Below, in pieces: positions 1 to 9,540 of a DNA stretch of 64,000 nt. The notes below the pieces were generated by a model. The model was not told the DNA's origin. It worked only from the letters and a program-made list of their open reading frames with translations, and made no database searches. Source of the stretch: Tridacna crocea (Eukaryota; Mollusca; Bivalvia; Cardiida; Cardiidae); NCBI GenBank assembly GCA_943736015.1, contig OX031071.1, positions 40,364,619-40,428,618 on the forward strand. The letters run 5' to 3'. A program made the position numbers and the translations under genes. Position 1 is the stretch's first letter; every line of letters begins with the position of its first letter.

Positions 1-208
1 AAAATGTTGGACTAGTCCAAATTGAAAGCATTTGCAGACGACAAAATAAATGTGAATCAAAAACTGAATTTTGATTTTGGAAGGGTAGAAAACATTGTGG
101 AAAAAGGAGAAAATGCTGGTTACCAGCATTTTCTCCTTTTCCCTCAATGTTTTCAAAAGGCTTTTTTCTCAGGGTTGTTAAAAGTCGGGATTGTGTGGTA
201 ATGGGTTA
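1..208. mobile_element. Palindromic TTAA MITE, copy cut by the window start
   Basis: The left end lies outside the window. A long hairpin occupies 88-154. Its core, 102-140, has arms of 19 bp around one central base (left arm reads AAAAGGAGAAAATGCTGGT). The right side reads GTGGTAATGGGTTAAT, resembling the GGTAAAGGGTTAA end seen in other copies. The same family recurs at 1193, 4373, 14810, 19560, 22905, 25180 and 58645. Confidence 0.75.
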
Positions 209-465
209 ATGGGTCAAAATATTGAATACTGGAGTTTTGTGGGTCAAAATATTGATAGCCCACAAACCACCAACAATTCAATTTAGGTTTTGATGAGATT
301 CAAATATTGAATACTGGCATTTTATGGGTCAAAATTTTTATAACCCACAAACCACCAACAATTCAGTTTAGGTTTTGATGAAATTTAAATATTGAACATT
401 GGCATTTTATGGGTCAAAACATTGAATAATGGCATTTTATGTGTCAAAATATTGAAAACTGGTGT
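209..465. repeat. Degenerate tandem repeat, about 85-bp period
   Basis: The phrase CAACAATTCAATTTAGG at 271 returns at 356 with one change, an 85-bp period. Shorter sub-repeats of the form GGGTCAAAATATTGAATA occur before and after it. The short reading frames across this stretch come from the repeat and are not genes. Confidence 0.7.
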
Positions 466-650
466 TTGTTTGTTTGTTTGTATTGTTGCGCAGCATCCCA
501 GTCAGCACATTTTTTGGCCATGTTGGGATGGAGACCACTGCTTCCTGGGTACTTCAGTTACTTTCCAGTGCTAAGGGAAGTAAATGTGTCTGCTCAAGGA
601 CACAATACAGTGCCCATACAATTACTGACATAAAAGATAATGGTACTCAC

Positions 651-687
651 CTTTTTTCAGTATTGCTATGACCTGTCCCATCAGCAA
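651..687 (-). CDS. Candidate 37-nt internal exon of a minus-strand gene
   Basis: On the minus strand the exon follows an acceptor ending TGGTTTCAG and is followed by a consensus donor, GTGAGT. In phase 0 it reads LLMGQVIAILKK plus one base (phase 1 out). It continues the frame of the exon at 2165-2245, with an intron of about 1.5 kb. I do not recognise the protein. Support is strong splice sites, an open frame and phase agreement. A 37-nt exon is short enough that chance remains possible. Confidence 0.5.
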
Positions 688-869
688 CTGAAACCACAAA
701 AAACATTACATAAAACATTCCAAACTAGAGGCGGGTTTCTATCACAAAAACCAATACCCACGCCCCTTCCTGCTCATCTCCAAACAATTCTTTTTTTTAC
801 GAGTAGCAATCATACTATTACTAAAGGTGATTGATTTGTTTGTTTATTTGGGGTTTAAAGTCTCTGTTG

Positions 870-1060
870 ACACATTTTTAGCTCACCTGGCACAAAATGC
901 CAGGATGAGCTATTGTGATGGGGCTAAGTCCTTTGTCTGTTGTCGTGTGTTGTCAACATTTTCTTTAAATGACATCTCCTCTGAAACTACTGGCCAGAAT
1001 TTCACAAAACTTTATCAGAAGCATCCTTGGGGTGTGGGGAACAAACAATACAAAACAGAA
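870..1060 (+). repeat. AGCTCACCTG-type interspersed repeat, terminal part
   Basis: A terminal hairpin, AGCTCACCTGGCACAAAATG followed by CCAGGATGAGCT, matches the start of the elements at 37826 and 63333. Their consensus is AGCTCACCTGAGCACGAAG and CTCAAGGTGAGCT. The downstream part has only weak similarity to those copies. Probably a decayed non-autonomous element. Confidence 0.6.
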
Positions 1061-1192
1061 TTTTGATTTTGGCATTTGGTTGCCAGATTTCAGTTTTATT
1101 TGGTAGAATTAGTCATCTGGTAAGATGGTCCCTGTATGTGTGATTGGTCAAAAAGATATCACACATCCATACTTTTACACCTAATTTGGCAA

Positions 1193-1421
1193 TTAACCCT
1201 TTACCAGACAACAAACTTTTAGCCTCGTCCAAATTGAAAGCATTTGCAGACAAAGATTTCAATGTGGGTAAGATTGAGCATTTTTTCTTTGATCAGGTAG
1301 AAAATATCGTGGGAAAAGGAAAAAAATGCTAATTACCAGAATTTTCTTTTTTCCGCAAATTGTTTTCAAAAGGCTCCTTTCTCAGGTTCGTTTCGAGTCA
1401 GCATTGAGTGGTAAAGGGTTA
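1193..1421. mobile_element. Palindromic TTAA MITE, complete copy
   Basis: The left end is TTAACCCTTTACCAGACAAC. The right end is GTGGTAAAGGGTTAT, an inverted match with the last base of the TTAA changed. The centre holds a decayed form of the family hairpin around 1308-1372. TIRs beginning CCC flanked by TTAA point to a piggyBac-type mobiliser. That is inference from termini only. Confidence 0.8.
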
Positions 1422-1944
1422 TCAATATTTCAACAATTTCAACTTTCACTAGTCTTCACACATCATACTTGTGCCAGGTAGACAGGTTGACCCATCACAT
1501 ATTATAAATTACCATTTATGAACGATTCTCCTTTTCCCATCATAATTTCTACCCGATTCATTAATAATTTTTCTCATTTTTAAAACAGCGTTTACGTAAT
1601 CGCTGTTTTAATATTATTTATAATATCAATCCTACAAAGAAATAAAACAGGTTTACAACTAAAACTCTGTGGTAGAATTCTTAGGAAATTACAAAAAAAA
1701 ATCTCCTATTCCAAAAATGCTTACTACCGGTATTTTATTATTGGATTATTTCATGATTTCTTTTTATTAAATCAAACAGTTCCACATATGTTTACAACTA
1801 AGAGGTACAGGTATTTCTAATTAAAGCAATATCTTTTTTTCCCCCAATTGCTCAATTTCCTACATTTTTTTTCCTGCTAAAGTGCAAAACATTCAAAATT
1901 TATTCTTACTCTGAATTTCTGATTAACAACCTCTTTTATTTTTG

Positions 1945-2140
1945 GGTTTAAATTAAAAATTCCAATTTGGTCTAGGTAGATTCTGGATCTACCTAGCCAA
2001 ACTGGAATCCTAATTTGGTCTAGGCAGATCTGGAATCCGTCTAGACCAAAGTAGAATTCTAATTTGGTCTGGACCAAAATAGAATTCCAATTTGGTCTAG
2101 GCAGATTCCGGATCTGCTTAGATTCCAGTTTGGACTACGA
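1945..2140. repeat. TTGGTCTAGGCAGAT palindromic interspersed repeat
   Basis: Tandem, partly palindromic units of the form TTGGTCTAGGCAGATCTGG and ATCTACCTAGCCAAACTGG. Relatives lie at 15815-15870, 20495-20560, 25500-25680, 32570-32600 and 33214-33260. No coding content. Confidence 0.65.
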
Positions 2141-2164
2141 CAAATATATTATGTGAAATGCTAC

Positions 2165-2245
2165 CTTTGAATATCTCAGTTCATTTCCAGTTGGTAACAT
2201 AAATTTCCCAGTGGAAGGACACAAAATCAAGTCTGACTGTTCTTC
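2165..2245 (-). CDS. Candidate 81-nt exon of a minus-strand gene
   Basis: The acceptor ends ATCTTTACAG and the donor is AAAG followed by GTAGCA. The exon is 27 codons, phase 0 at both ends. It starts EEQSDLILCPSTGKF and ends NELRYSK, an ordinary globular-looking composition unlike the AT-rich surroundings. It joins in frame to the exon at 4072-4245 upstream and the 37-nt exon at 651-687 downstream. Protein family not recognised. Confidence 0.6.
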
Positions 2246-2259
2246 CTGTAAAGATAATT

Positions 2260-3360
2260 GAGTAATAGTAATTTAATGAAATCATCAAACCAGATGAATC
2301 TCAGACAATTTTAAAACAATTCTATTAGACCTTATGCATATGTGCAGCCCTATTTACATATGTAATAAAAATTTAATGAAACATAATGACTCCCCACCCC
2401 CCACTATGAGTTTATAAAGGGTACATTCAGCATTTAAAGGGTTACAGTAGCAAGAGTTTTATGCAGTTGACCGCAAGTCCAACTAGAGCTATCACTAAAG
2501 GTGATTAATACCCCCTTGCAAATACTTGTCACTAAATAAATAAGCCATCAGAGGAGATGACAAAGTTCCCAATCCTAAGGTTTCCAAAGTCATAGGTTTT
2601 ATTACTGAAATATCTCAGTCCAATCAGGGGAAACTAGACCTAGATGTTATGCTCAGAGTTCTGCCAAGCATTCTACCTTATGGGGCCAATGGCCCGTCCA
2701 AGCCCAAACAGTGGGGCCACTTTTACAACATGGGGCCATGACTGAATTTCGGACATAAATTGAATATAATTATAGACTAGAGACAGAATACCCAATAAAA
2801 ATCAAACATTTTGTATGATAATTTAGCAGTTAGCTACATGTTTTATTGATTCTTATTAACAAAGAATTTCCTGCGCTTCAAGGGCCAAAGAAAAAGGAAG
2901 TATCTCACTTCGGCTTTTTGGGTTGCCCAGAGAGCTTGGTATTTGTCTTAGCCTCTTTTGGCTTTGTTTGACCAAAATAGCTTAGTTTAGATTTACAATT
3001 CTTCTTTTCGAAACCGTTATCTGTTTGTGAAAACGAAACTCATTGGCTCAAAATTCGGGGAACCCAACTTTAATTAAGTACTAAGCCAATCAGGATTGCC
3101 ATTACGATCCATAAAACTGCAGCACTCTCTTGCACTCCGGATCATTCACATTCATGTATGGTGAGATTAACGAACGACAACTCTGCTCGCATATTCACAC
3201 GAAAGTGAAATTGATTCAAACAAAACAGACTTCCGATGAATTTGTCCCTAGTAATCATCATACCTACATTGCATGACTCGTATTTTTAATGCGCCGGGTG
3301 GCCCCTCAGACATTTTTTTTTAGGGCCATCTGTAATTTTTTAGCGCCAATGCTCTGTATG
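2260..3360. other. No gene recognised
   Basis: Intronic or intergenic sequence. Near 2690-2740 and 3290-3345 there are GGGGCC-rich phrases (TGGGGCCAATGGCC and GGGTGGCCCCTC) in roughly inverted relation. They may be the ends of an old element, but no clean TIR or TSD is visible. Confidence 0.4.
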
Positions 3361-3361
3361 C

Positions 3362-3990
3362 TTATTAACATTTTCAGAAAATTTGATGTTCTTTGCCGAA
3401 ATAATTTCAGTTAGAGAGCTGTCAGAATAAAGAAAACCTATTTTTACTAATTCAAGGGCCACAACTCAGGTACTATTTCTGTAATTAGGGTGGAAATCGA
3501 ACTTGACCTTGACTTAGTACCCACAAACATTTTCAGAAAGTTTGGTGAAATTTCGTAGCGCGTTGTTCGAGTAAGAGAGTAGACAAAGTAAAAAATCTTT
3601 TTTTTTTTTTTTAACTGATTCATGGACCGTAACTCAGCTATTCTTTATGCGACTTCACTGGAAATCAAACTTAACCTAGATTTTATGCCCATATACATTT
3701 TCAAGAAGTTTGGTGAAATTTTGTTGAACATTCCTTAAGCTAGAGAACAGACAAAGTAAAACCAACCTATTTTTACTATTTCAAGGGCCATAACTCCAAG
3801 ACACTTCAACCGATCATCATGAAAATGACAAGTGCACAATGGCATATTATGACAAAGATGTACACAATGTTTGAGAAAGATTCATCAAAAGATGACAAAG
3901 TTATGCTCCGGACAAAACAGAACGGACGGACGGACGGAGTGATTCCAGTATACCCCCCACAAATTTTTTGTTGGGGGTATAATAAATCCA
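3362..3990 (-). mobile_element. Non-autonomous element with ~165-bp tandem units (AAGGGCCATAACTC type)
   Basis: Units begin with variants of CAAGGGCCATAACTC near 3453, 3620 and 3782, a period of about 165 bp. They contain the shared phrase TTTTCAGAAAGTTTGGTGAA. The right end has the CGGACGGACGGACGG tract and a terminal hairpin, TACCCCCCACAAA to TTTGTTGGGGGTATA, ending near 3985. The architecture (terminal hairpin, then internal tandem array) matches the elements at 26437, 54977 and 63333. It resembles molluscan pearl-type elements, assigned by structure only. Confidence 0.65.
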
Positions 3991-4071
3991 CTCATCACAT
4001 TTCGCAGACCTGTCAAATTGAGCTCTCAAAAATCTTACATAATGATGATTGTCAACAAACAAAGTACTGAC

Positions 4072-4245
4072 CTGATCCATTTCATCACTAATTAGCTGTG
4101 AAGGCAATTTAGAGATGGGTGGTGGAGCTGGAGCTCGAGGCCTGGACCAAGCTTGGCTAGGTGTACAGGTTGGCTATGGGGTTGGAGGTAGGGGCCCTCC
4201 AGGTGTGGGCTGGACCTTGGGCCTGTCTGGTTCTTCACAAAACTC
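4072..4245 (-). CDS. Candidate proline-rich exon with an internal in-frame TAG
   Basis: The minus-strand acceptor TTTGTTTCTGCCAG opens at 4245 and the donor GTCAGT follows 4072. The exon is 174 nt, 58 codons, phase 0 at both ends. It reads EFCEEPDRPKVQPTPGG..., then a TAG codon, then ...PAPPPISKLPSQLISDEMDQ. Both halves share one frame and a proline-rich style, so the TAG looks like a point change in a coding exon rather than a wrong frame. It splices in phase to 2165-2245. It could be a polymorphism, an assembly error, a decayed exon, or an alternative acceptor at the CCCATAG inside the exon. Protein not recognised. Confidence 0.5.
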
Positions 4246-4372
4246 CTGGCAGAAACAAATAGGACATTCACCCTTTCATTCATGGACATAATCAACATGC
4301 ATGAGTAATTATGCCTGATTAGATTTCATGTTAACAACCTGCATGCCAAAGCCTAAGGAGCAACAAATTACA

Positions 4373-4774
4373 TTAACCCTTTACCAAACGACAAAGTTTT
4401 GGAGTATTCTAAATTGAAAGCATTTGCAGACGACAAATTAAATGTGAATCAAAAATTGAAATTCGATTTGGGAAGGGTAGAAAACATTGTTGGAAAAGGA
4501 GAAAATGCTGGTTACCAGCATTTTCTCCTTTTCCCACAATGTTTTCAAAAGCTTTTCTTCTCAGGGTCGTTAAAAGTCCCTACTTTCGAACAATCCTTTC
4601 GAAAACATAGCAGGAAAAGAAGAAAATGCTGGTAACCAGCATTTTCTCCTTTTCCCACTATCTTTTCTACTCTTCTTAAGTCCAGTTTCAATTTTTTAGT
4701 TGCATTTATTTTGTTGTCTGCCAATGCTTTCAATATGGACAAGTCTAGAAAATTGTCGTTTGGTAAAGAGTTAA
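4373..4774. mobile_element. Composite of two palindromic TTAA MITEs head to head
   Basis: The left end starts TTAACCCTTTACCAAACGAC. The right end is the inverted form, ending GTCGTTTGGTAAAGAGTTAA. Each half carries a family hairpin: 4480-4546, with near-perfect arms around GCTGGTTACCAGC, and about 4601-4667. The two halves are inverted copies of each other across 400 bp. Either two elements inserted head to head or the pair moved as a foldback unit. Both ends carry TTAA. Confidence 0.85.
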
Positions 4775-5318
4775 ACCTCTCACTGGCTGGTCTTGTTTTA
4801 TGCTGTTTGCAAATGTCGTTATCAGTGGTTCTCATACCAGGTTAAAGGTTGATTGAGGCTTTGCAATCTTATCAGAACATGCATCCTCATATAAAAACAA
4901 GAGACCCATGTAAAAAGTCTATGTTACCGAACTCGTCTGTTACAGAAACATCCGTAAATCGTTTCAGAGCAGAAGCTTGTAAAGCACTGTAGATTATAGA
5001 CCAATAATATTAATGACCATAGATATTGTTTATTTCCAGTCATGTTTTGTTAATTGAATAGAAAAAATGTCTGGATTAATTTCCCTGACTATCATTTACA
5101 AAGTCCAAGTGCATTAATAAAAGGTTTTGGTGGCTTTCGGATCTAATTGAAGGAAAATATCAGAAGCCATGTTACATGGGGTATCGTTCCTGGAATTTTC
5201 GTTTCATTTTCAGAAAACAGTACGCTATCCTATTGGAGAATAGGTAGGTTTTTTACTTTGGATTTTAAGTTGATCACGGACAACCCAGCTTTGTGAAAAT
5301 AACTTTATTTAACTTGAA
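4775..5318. other. No gene recognised
   Basis: Flank between the MITE composite and LINE-A. I see no TIR, splice-supported exon or RNA gene. The exact 5' truncation point of LINE-A lies near its end, and I found no convincing target-site duplication. Confidence 0.4.
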
Positions 5319-7517
5319 GTGTGGGCTAGGTCCCGCACAACGGCAGAAAAATTGGGGCCGGGGGACACTCAAAGAAAAGAGGAACACTTTGATATTTTAG
5401 CATCCAAACTGAATTCTGGATCTTTGACTTCTCGTGACTGGTGGAAAACTATAAAACAATTTATGCACCCATCTCAGGTTGAAACTTCACAGGTACCTTC
5501 TCTTTTTGATGAAGGGAGAGATATGTTAATACTTGATGAAACTGAAAAGGCTAACTTACTTAACGACTTTTTTGCAAGCCAGTCAAGTGTTGACGACTCC
5601 GCTAAATCTTTGCCAGCTGATTATTATCCAGCTCCCTATGTTACACTAGATTTTATTGAGGTCACCCCTGAGGAAGTTTACAAGGTTCTGAAGAATTTAA
5701 ACATAGGAAAAGCTTCTGGTCCAGATGGAATACACAACAGGATTCTTTGTGAAGGAGCCCCCCAACTTGCTTTCCCTCTCTGCGATCTGTTTAATGCCTC
5801 TCTTAGTTTATGTGCCGTGCCTTCGTCATGGAAAATGTCAAATGTCTGTCCCATCTTTAAGGGTGGAGACCCATCTATTCCATCTAATTATAGACCAGTC
5901 TCTCTTCTGAATACTATCGAAAAGGTACTAGAAAAAATTATTTTTAATCATGTCTTCTCATATCTTTCCCAATCCAATTTTTTTACTCCGTTTCAATCTG
6001 GTTTTTTGCCTGGCGATTCCACAGTTAATCAATCACTGTTACTTTATCACAATATTTGCAAAGCTTTGGATAATGGACATGAGTTCCGCATGGTATTTTT
6101 TGATGTGAGTAAGGCATTCGACAAAGTATGGCATAAAGGTCTCTTATTTAAATTGCATCACGCTGGGGTTCAAGGTAGACTTTTAGAATGGTTTACTGAT
6201 TATCTTTCAGATAGATATCAAAGAGTTGTTCTCAATGGGAGCTACTCTGATTTAAGTATTTTAAGAGCAGGTGTCCCTCAAGGGTCTATATTGGGTCCAT
6301 TACTATTTTTAGTTTACATTAATGATATAGTCGATCACTTGGAGACTAATATAAACCTCTTTGCAGATGACACTAGCCTATCTCTAGAGATTGATAATCC
6401 TGATTCCTGCTGGGCTAAATTGCAGTCTGATATAAATAAGATTAATGATTGGGCACAAAAATGGATCGTCAAATTCAATCCTTTAAAATCTGAGTCATTA
6501 GTTATTACACGCAAAAATATAAAACTTGTACATCCTGACTTATTTATGTCGAATGCAAAAATATCAGATGTTCAAATTCACAAGCATTTAGGCATATATT
6601 TATCTCATGACGGTACATGGGAATGTCACATCAAAAAGTCCGTGGACAAAGCTTGGATTAGAATAAATATAATACGCACTCTTAAACGTCGTTTAGATAG
6701 GAAATCGCTCCAAACTATTTATTTTTCCTTTATACGCCCCTTAATTGAATATGCAGATGTAGTATGGGATAACTGTCCACAATATTTGAAAGAACAACTT
6801 GACAAAATTCAGATTGAATCTGCTAGGATAGTGACTGGCTGTACAAAATTAGCATCCCTTGATGATCTTGCCAAGGAGGCAGGATGGGAATCCCTGCAAG
6901 ACAGAAGGCGCAAGCATAAACTTATCTTATATTTTAAAATGGTCAAAGGTTTAAGTCCTAACACCTTGAGCTCATTAGTACCTCAAAATGTCGGTAGCAT
7001 AACCCCATACAGCCTCCGTGGGTCTCAAAATCATCGAATTCCTCAATGTAGAACCGAACATTATAAAAAGTCTTTCCTTCCCGCGGTCATTGAAATATGG
7101 AACGAGCTACCAATTGAAATACGAAATGAAGATTCTTTATCGTGTTTCAAGTACTATCTGAATCGGGACAAACCCAGTCCCAATAAGCTGTACTTTATTG
7201 GAGAAAGGAAGCTACAGGTTATACATACTCAAATCAGAAACAAATGTAGCTCTCTCGATCACCACTTATTTCTGAAAAACATTGTTGACTCTCCTCTCTG
7301 TACTTGTGGTGGGATTGAGACGAGTGAACATTTCTTTTTTGAATGTAATAATTATGATGCTACCAGGACTAGTCTATTTAATGCAATATCAGTATTTGGT
7401 AATATTGATCTTGAAATGTTACTCTTTGGGAAAGGTAATCTACTTTATCGTGATAACGAGAAAATTTTTCTTGAAGTCCAAAACTTTATTAGGCTAAGCA
7501 ATCGATTTCCAGTTTGA
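5319..7517 (+). CDS. LINE-A reverse transcriptase ORF (Jockey/CR1-like), 5'-truncated
   Basis: An open frame of 732 codons encodes the reverse transcriptase part of a non-LTR retrotransposon, which copies element RNA at a nicked target. Visible in order: a linker with the phrase TSRDWWKTIKQF (about residue 38), the RT entry motif GKASGPDGIHNRIL (about 129), NYRPVSLL, FFDVSKAFDKVWH, GVPQGSILGPLLF, the catalytic FADD at residues 348-351 (6360-6371), and a C-terminal CTCGG..HFFFEC zinc-knuckle-like motif. The APE endonuclease that precedes RT in this family is absent, so the copy is 5'-truncated. The first codon in this frame is GTG, so 5319 is only the edge of the frame. The frame has no internal stop, suggesting a fairly recent insertion. 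Confidence 0.92.
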   Translation: MWARSRTTAEKLGPGDTQRKEEHFDILASKLNSGSLTSRDWWKTIKQFMHPSQVETSQVPSLFDEGRDMLILDETEKANLLNDFFASQSSVDDSAKSLPADYYPAPYVTLDFIEVTPEEVYKVLKNLNIGKASGPDGIHNRILCEGAPQLAFPLCDLFNASLSLCAVPSSWKMSNVCPIFKGGDPSIPSNYRPVSLLNTIEKVLEKIIFNHVFSYLSQSNFFTPFQSGFLPGDSTVNQSLLLYHNICKALDNGHEFRMVFFDVSKAFDKVWHKGLLFKLHHAGVQGRLLEWFTDYLSDRYQRVVLNGSYSDLSILRAGVPQGSILGPLLFLVYINDIVDHLETNINLFADDTSLSLEIDNPDSCWAKLQSDINKINDWAQKWIVKFNPLKSESLVITRKNIKLVHPDLFMSNAKISDVQIHKHLGIYLSHDGTWECHIKKSVDKAWIRINIIRTLKRRLDRKSLQTIYFSFIRPLIEYADVVWDNCPQYLKEQLDKIQIESARIVTGCTKLASLDDLAKEAGWESLQDRRRKHKLILYFKMVKGLSPNTLSSLVPQNVGSITPYSLRGSQNHRIPQCRTEHYKKSFLPAVIEIWNELPIEIRNEDSLSCFKYYLNRDKPSPNKLYFIGERKLQVIHTQIRNKCSSLDHHLFLKNIVDSPLCTCGGIETSEHFFFECNNYDATRTSLFNAISVFGNIDLEMLLFGKGNLLYRDNEKIFLEVQNFIRLSNRFPV

Positions 7518-7959
7518 TAATTCTGTTTTCTACCTTTATGAAAAATTTTCATCAAGAATACAGACAATTACTATAGAATGGAACAAATTTATATTTTCAT
7601 CGTATAAAAGCCATTTAAGAACACTCCTTCACCTTATCTTCCTTACCTTATCTTTTCCATTACCTTATCTTTCCCCCTTCTCTCTTGTAATTCTCTCTAA
7701 CTCATTTCATAGTTTTCAATCAAAATATCTTTCTTCTATTCTAAAACATTATTGAATAATATTATCTTTTTATCGCTGTATAGCATATTAGTTTAAATTT
7801 GTGACTTGTACTCGCTAGTTTTGGCTTTCAACTTGGAGAAGAACATTATAAGCATTTGCTTTCGTTCTTATCCATTTTGCAAAAAAATTTTTGAACTGGA
7901 TTTGTAAATCATCTTGTACATTTTAGTTGATTTTGCAAATAAAATATGTTTAAACTAAT
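7518..7959 (+). mobile_element. LINE-A 3' untranslated region and 3' terminus
   Basis: A pyrimidine-rich 3' UTR ends in AAATAAAATATGTTTAAACT. The same terminus, AAATAAATATGTTTAAACTA, ends the TSD-bounded LINE-A fragment at 33213. This defines the family's 3' end, which lacks a long poly(A) tract. Confidence 0.75.
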
Positions 7960-8119
7960 AATCAAGCATTTTTCCCGAAATGTAAAATGCCAATTTCATC
8001 AATCCAGCGCTTGAGTATAAGAGTTAACAGAGACAAACATTACAAGAATCGTATAAACGAAGAATACCTTCGGACGTTCCTTATAGGATCAATGAAGCCA
8101 AGCGTCAATTGATGTTTGA

Positions 8120-8610
8120 TGGTTATCCTAAATAGGATGGTAAACATTGTCCAAAACGGAGAAAATGTTCGTTGCCAGTACTTTCTCATGTTCCTGCATG
8201 GTTTCAAAATACCTTTCCCTTTCTAAAAAGCCCCATTCGTTACGGTCATTAAAACTCATCACATGTATTGTAATCTAAAAGTTAAATCTCCGTTTTGAAC
8301 ATTGAAAGTCGTTTGTTTTGAAACAGTCTTGATAAAGTATATTTCAAATAAAATGGTAAATAAGTTAAAAAAGCTTTTTAACTGAACGACGAAATTTTGA
8401 CAAGCTCAAGGGAAAAAATCCGTTCAAAATACTTTTCGAAGTATTGATGGAACCTGTCTGAAATAGGATGGAAGATATTTTAGGAAAAGGAAAAAATGTC
8501 AGTTAGCACCGTATTCTCCTTTTTCAGACCAAAAGTTCACAAGCCCTCTTCCTAAAGACCTTTTAAACTCATAATTGGGGTAATAGAGGATTAGATCTAA
8601 GTTTCTATAC
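8120..8610. mobile_element. Two decayed palindromic MITE copies
   Basis: At 8135-8240 the phrase GTAAACATTGTCCAAAACGG and at 8470-8600 the phrase GGAAAAGGAAAAAATGTCAG follow the family layout, with partner arms TACTTTCTCATGTTCC and TATTCTCCTTTTTCAG. TIRs are eroded. Nothing else of note lies between 7960 and 8850. Confidence 0.5.
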
Positions 8611-8852
8611 AACATAAAACATATACGAGTAACAGTTAATCAGAACTCTATGCTATCACATAAAAATTTTCCTTCAAATGAAATGGAAAGGAGTTTCAGA
8701 AAAGTTCTGTACCAGGCGAGGCTATTTAAGAACAGGAAAATCATTAATGTATCGCAATATGTTATGCGAGCCTATATTCTTAACGCGCCCTCTAACAGTA
8801 CTTACAGTACTTTGATTAGAAATTTAATTGGCAAAGAAATGTCGTAATTTAA

Positions 8853-9228
8853 GGTAAGACCTGTGTAATGCACTTCCAGTGAACATTGGGCAAAACTTCT
8901 AATTGGTTGTTAAATAAGGATAAATAAGGATTTATGCAGAAATAATATTTTTTGCACATTTCTATCGGATCAGAAATTCCGTTTATGTCTATCTTGAAAC
9001 TTTGTTTTGATACTTTTCTGTGTTTTCTAAAAAGGGAGGTAACTATTATCTCTTTTTTCAATTGAGAATATAGCGGTTTTAGATATATAAATGATAATTC
9101 AAAGAAGGAAAAAAAGGAAAAAAATGAAAAGGTGAAAGTAGTTCAATAATACTCATTTTGAATTATAGCTAATTTTGCAGGATGATGTTTTAGTGGAAAT
9201 AGCTGTTTTCCATTACACAGGTCTTACC
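8853..9228. mobile_element. TTAA-flanked MITE, 376 bp
   Basis: Perfect inverted ends: GGTAAGACCTGTGTAATG at the left and CATTACACAGGTCTTACC at the right, each flanked by TTAA (8849-8852 and 9229-9232). No coding capacity. TTAA target sites suggest piggyBac- or Kolobok-type mobilisation. This family is distinct from the CCCTTTACC MITEs. Confidence 0.85.
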
Positions 9229-9232
9229 TTAA

Positions 9233-9540
9233 GCTAGAGAGAATTATTTCTCCGCCACAGTGACTATTTTCCTCCTGCCGAAAATCTGGAACTACTTTTC
9301 TCTTCTACCTTGCTAAAATTAGAATCTTGAAATAAACTGAAATACTATGTCGATAATGATAGATGAAAAATAATACAGATCTACTAAACTACTAAAATAT
9401 TTCATTTAGTCTATTTGTTTATCTTTTTAATTAAATTTTTACTTCTTTTTTCAAGAAAAGTAATATGTGAATCAACGAAATGAATGAATCTATGAAAACG
9501 CATAGGTTGATAGAATACCGTCTGCTACCGAAATAGAAAC
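9233..9540. other. No gene recognised
   Basis: AT-rich sequence between the TTAA MITE and the Crypton-like remnant. No start, promoter or terminal signal of the Crypton is visible. Confidence 0.35.

Noticed and set aside
8650-8847. 65-codon frame just upstream of the TTAA MITE
   Set aside because: The composition is plausible (RSFRKVLYQARLFKNRK) but there is no recognisable domain, splice site or continuation after removing the MITE.
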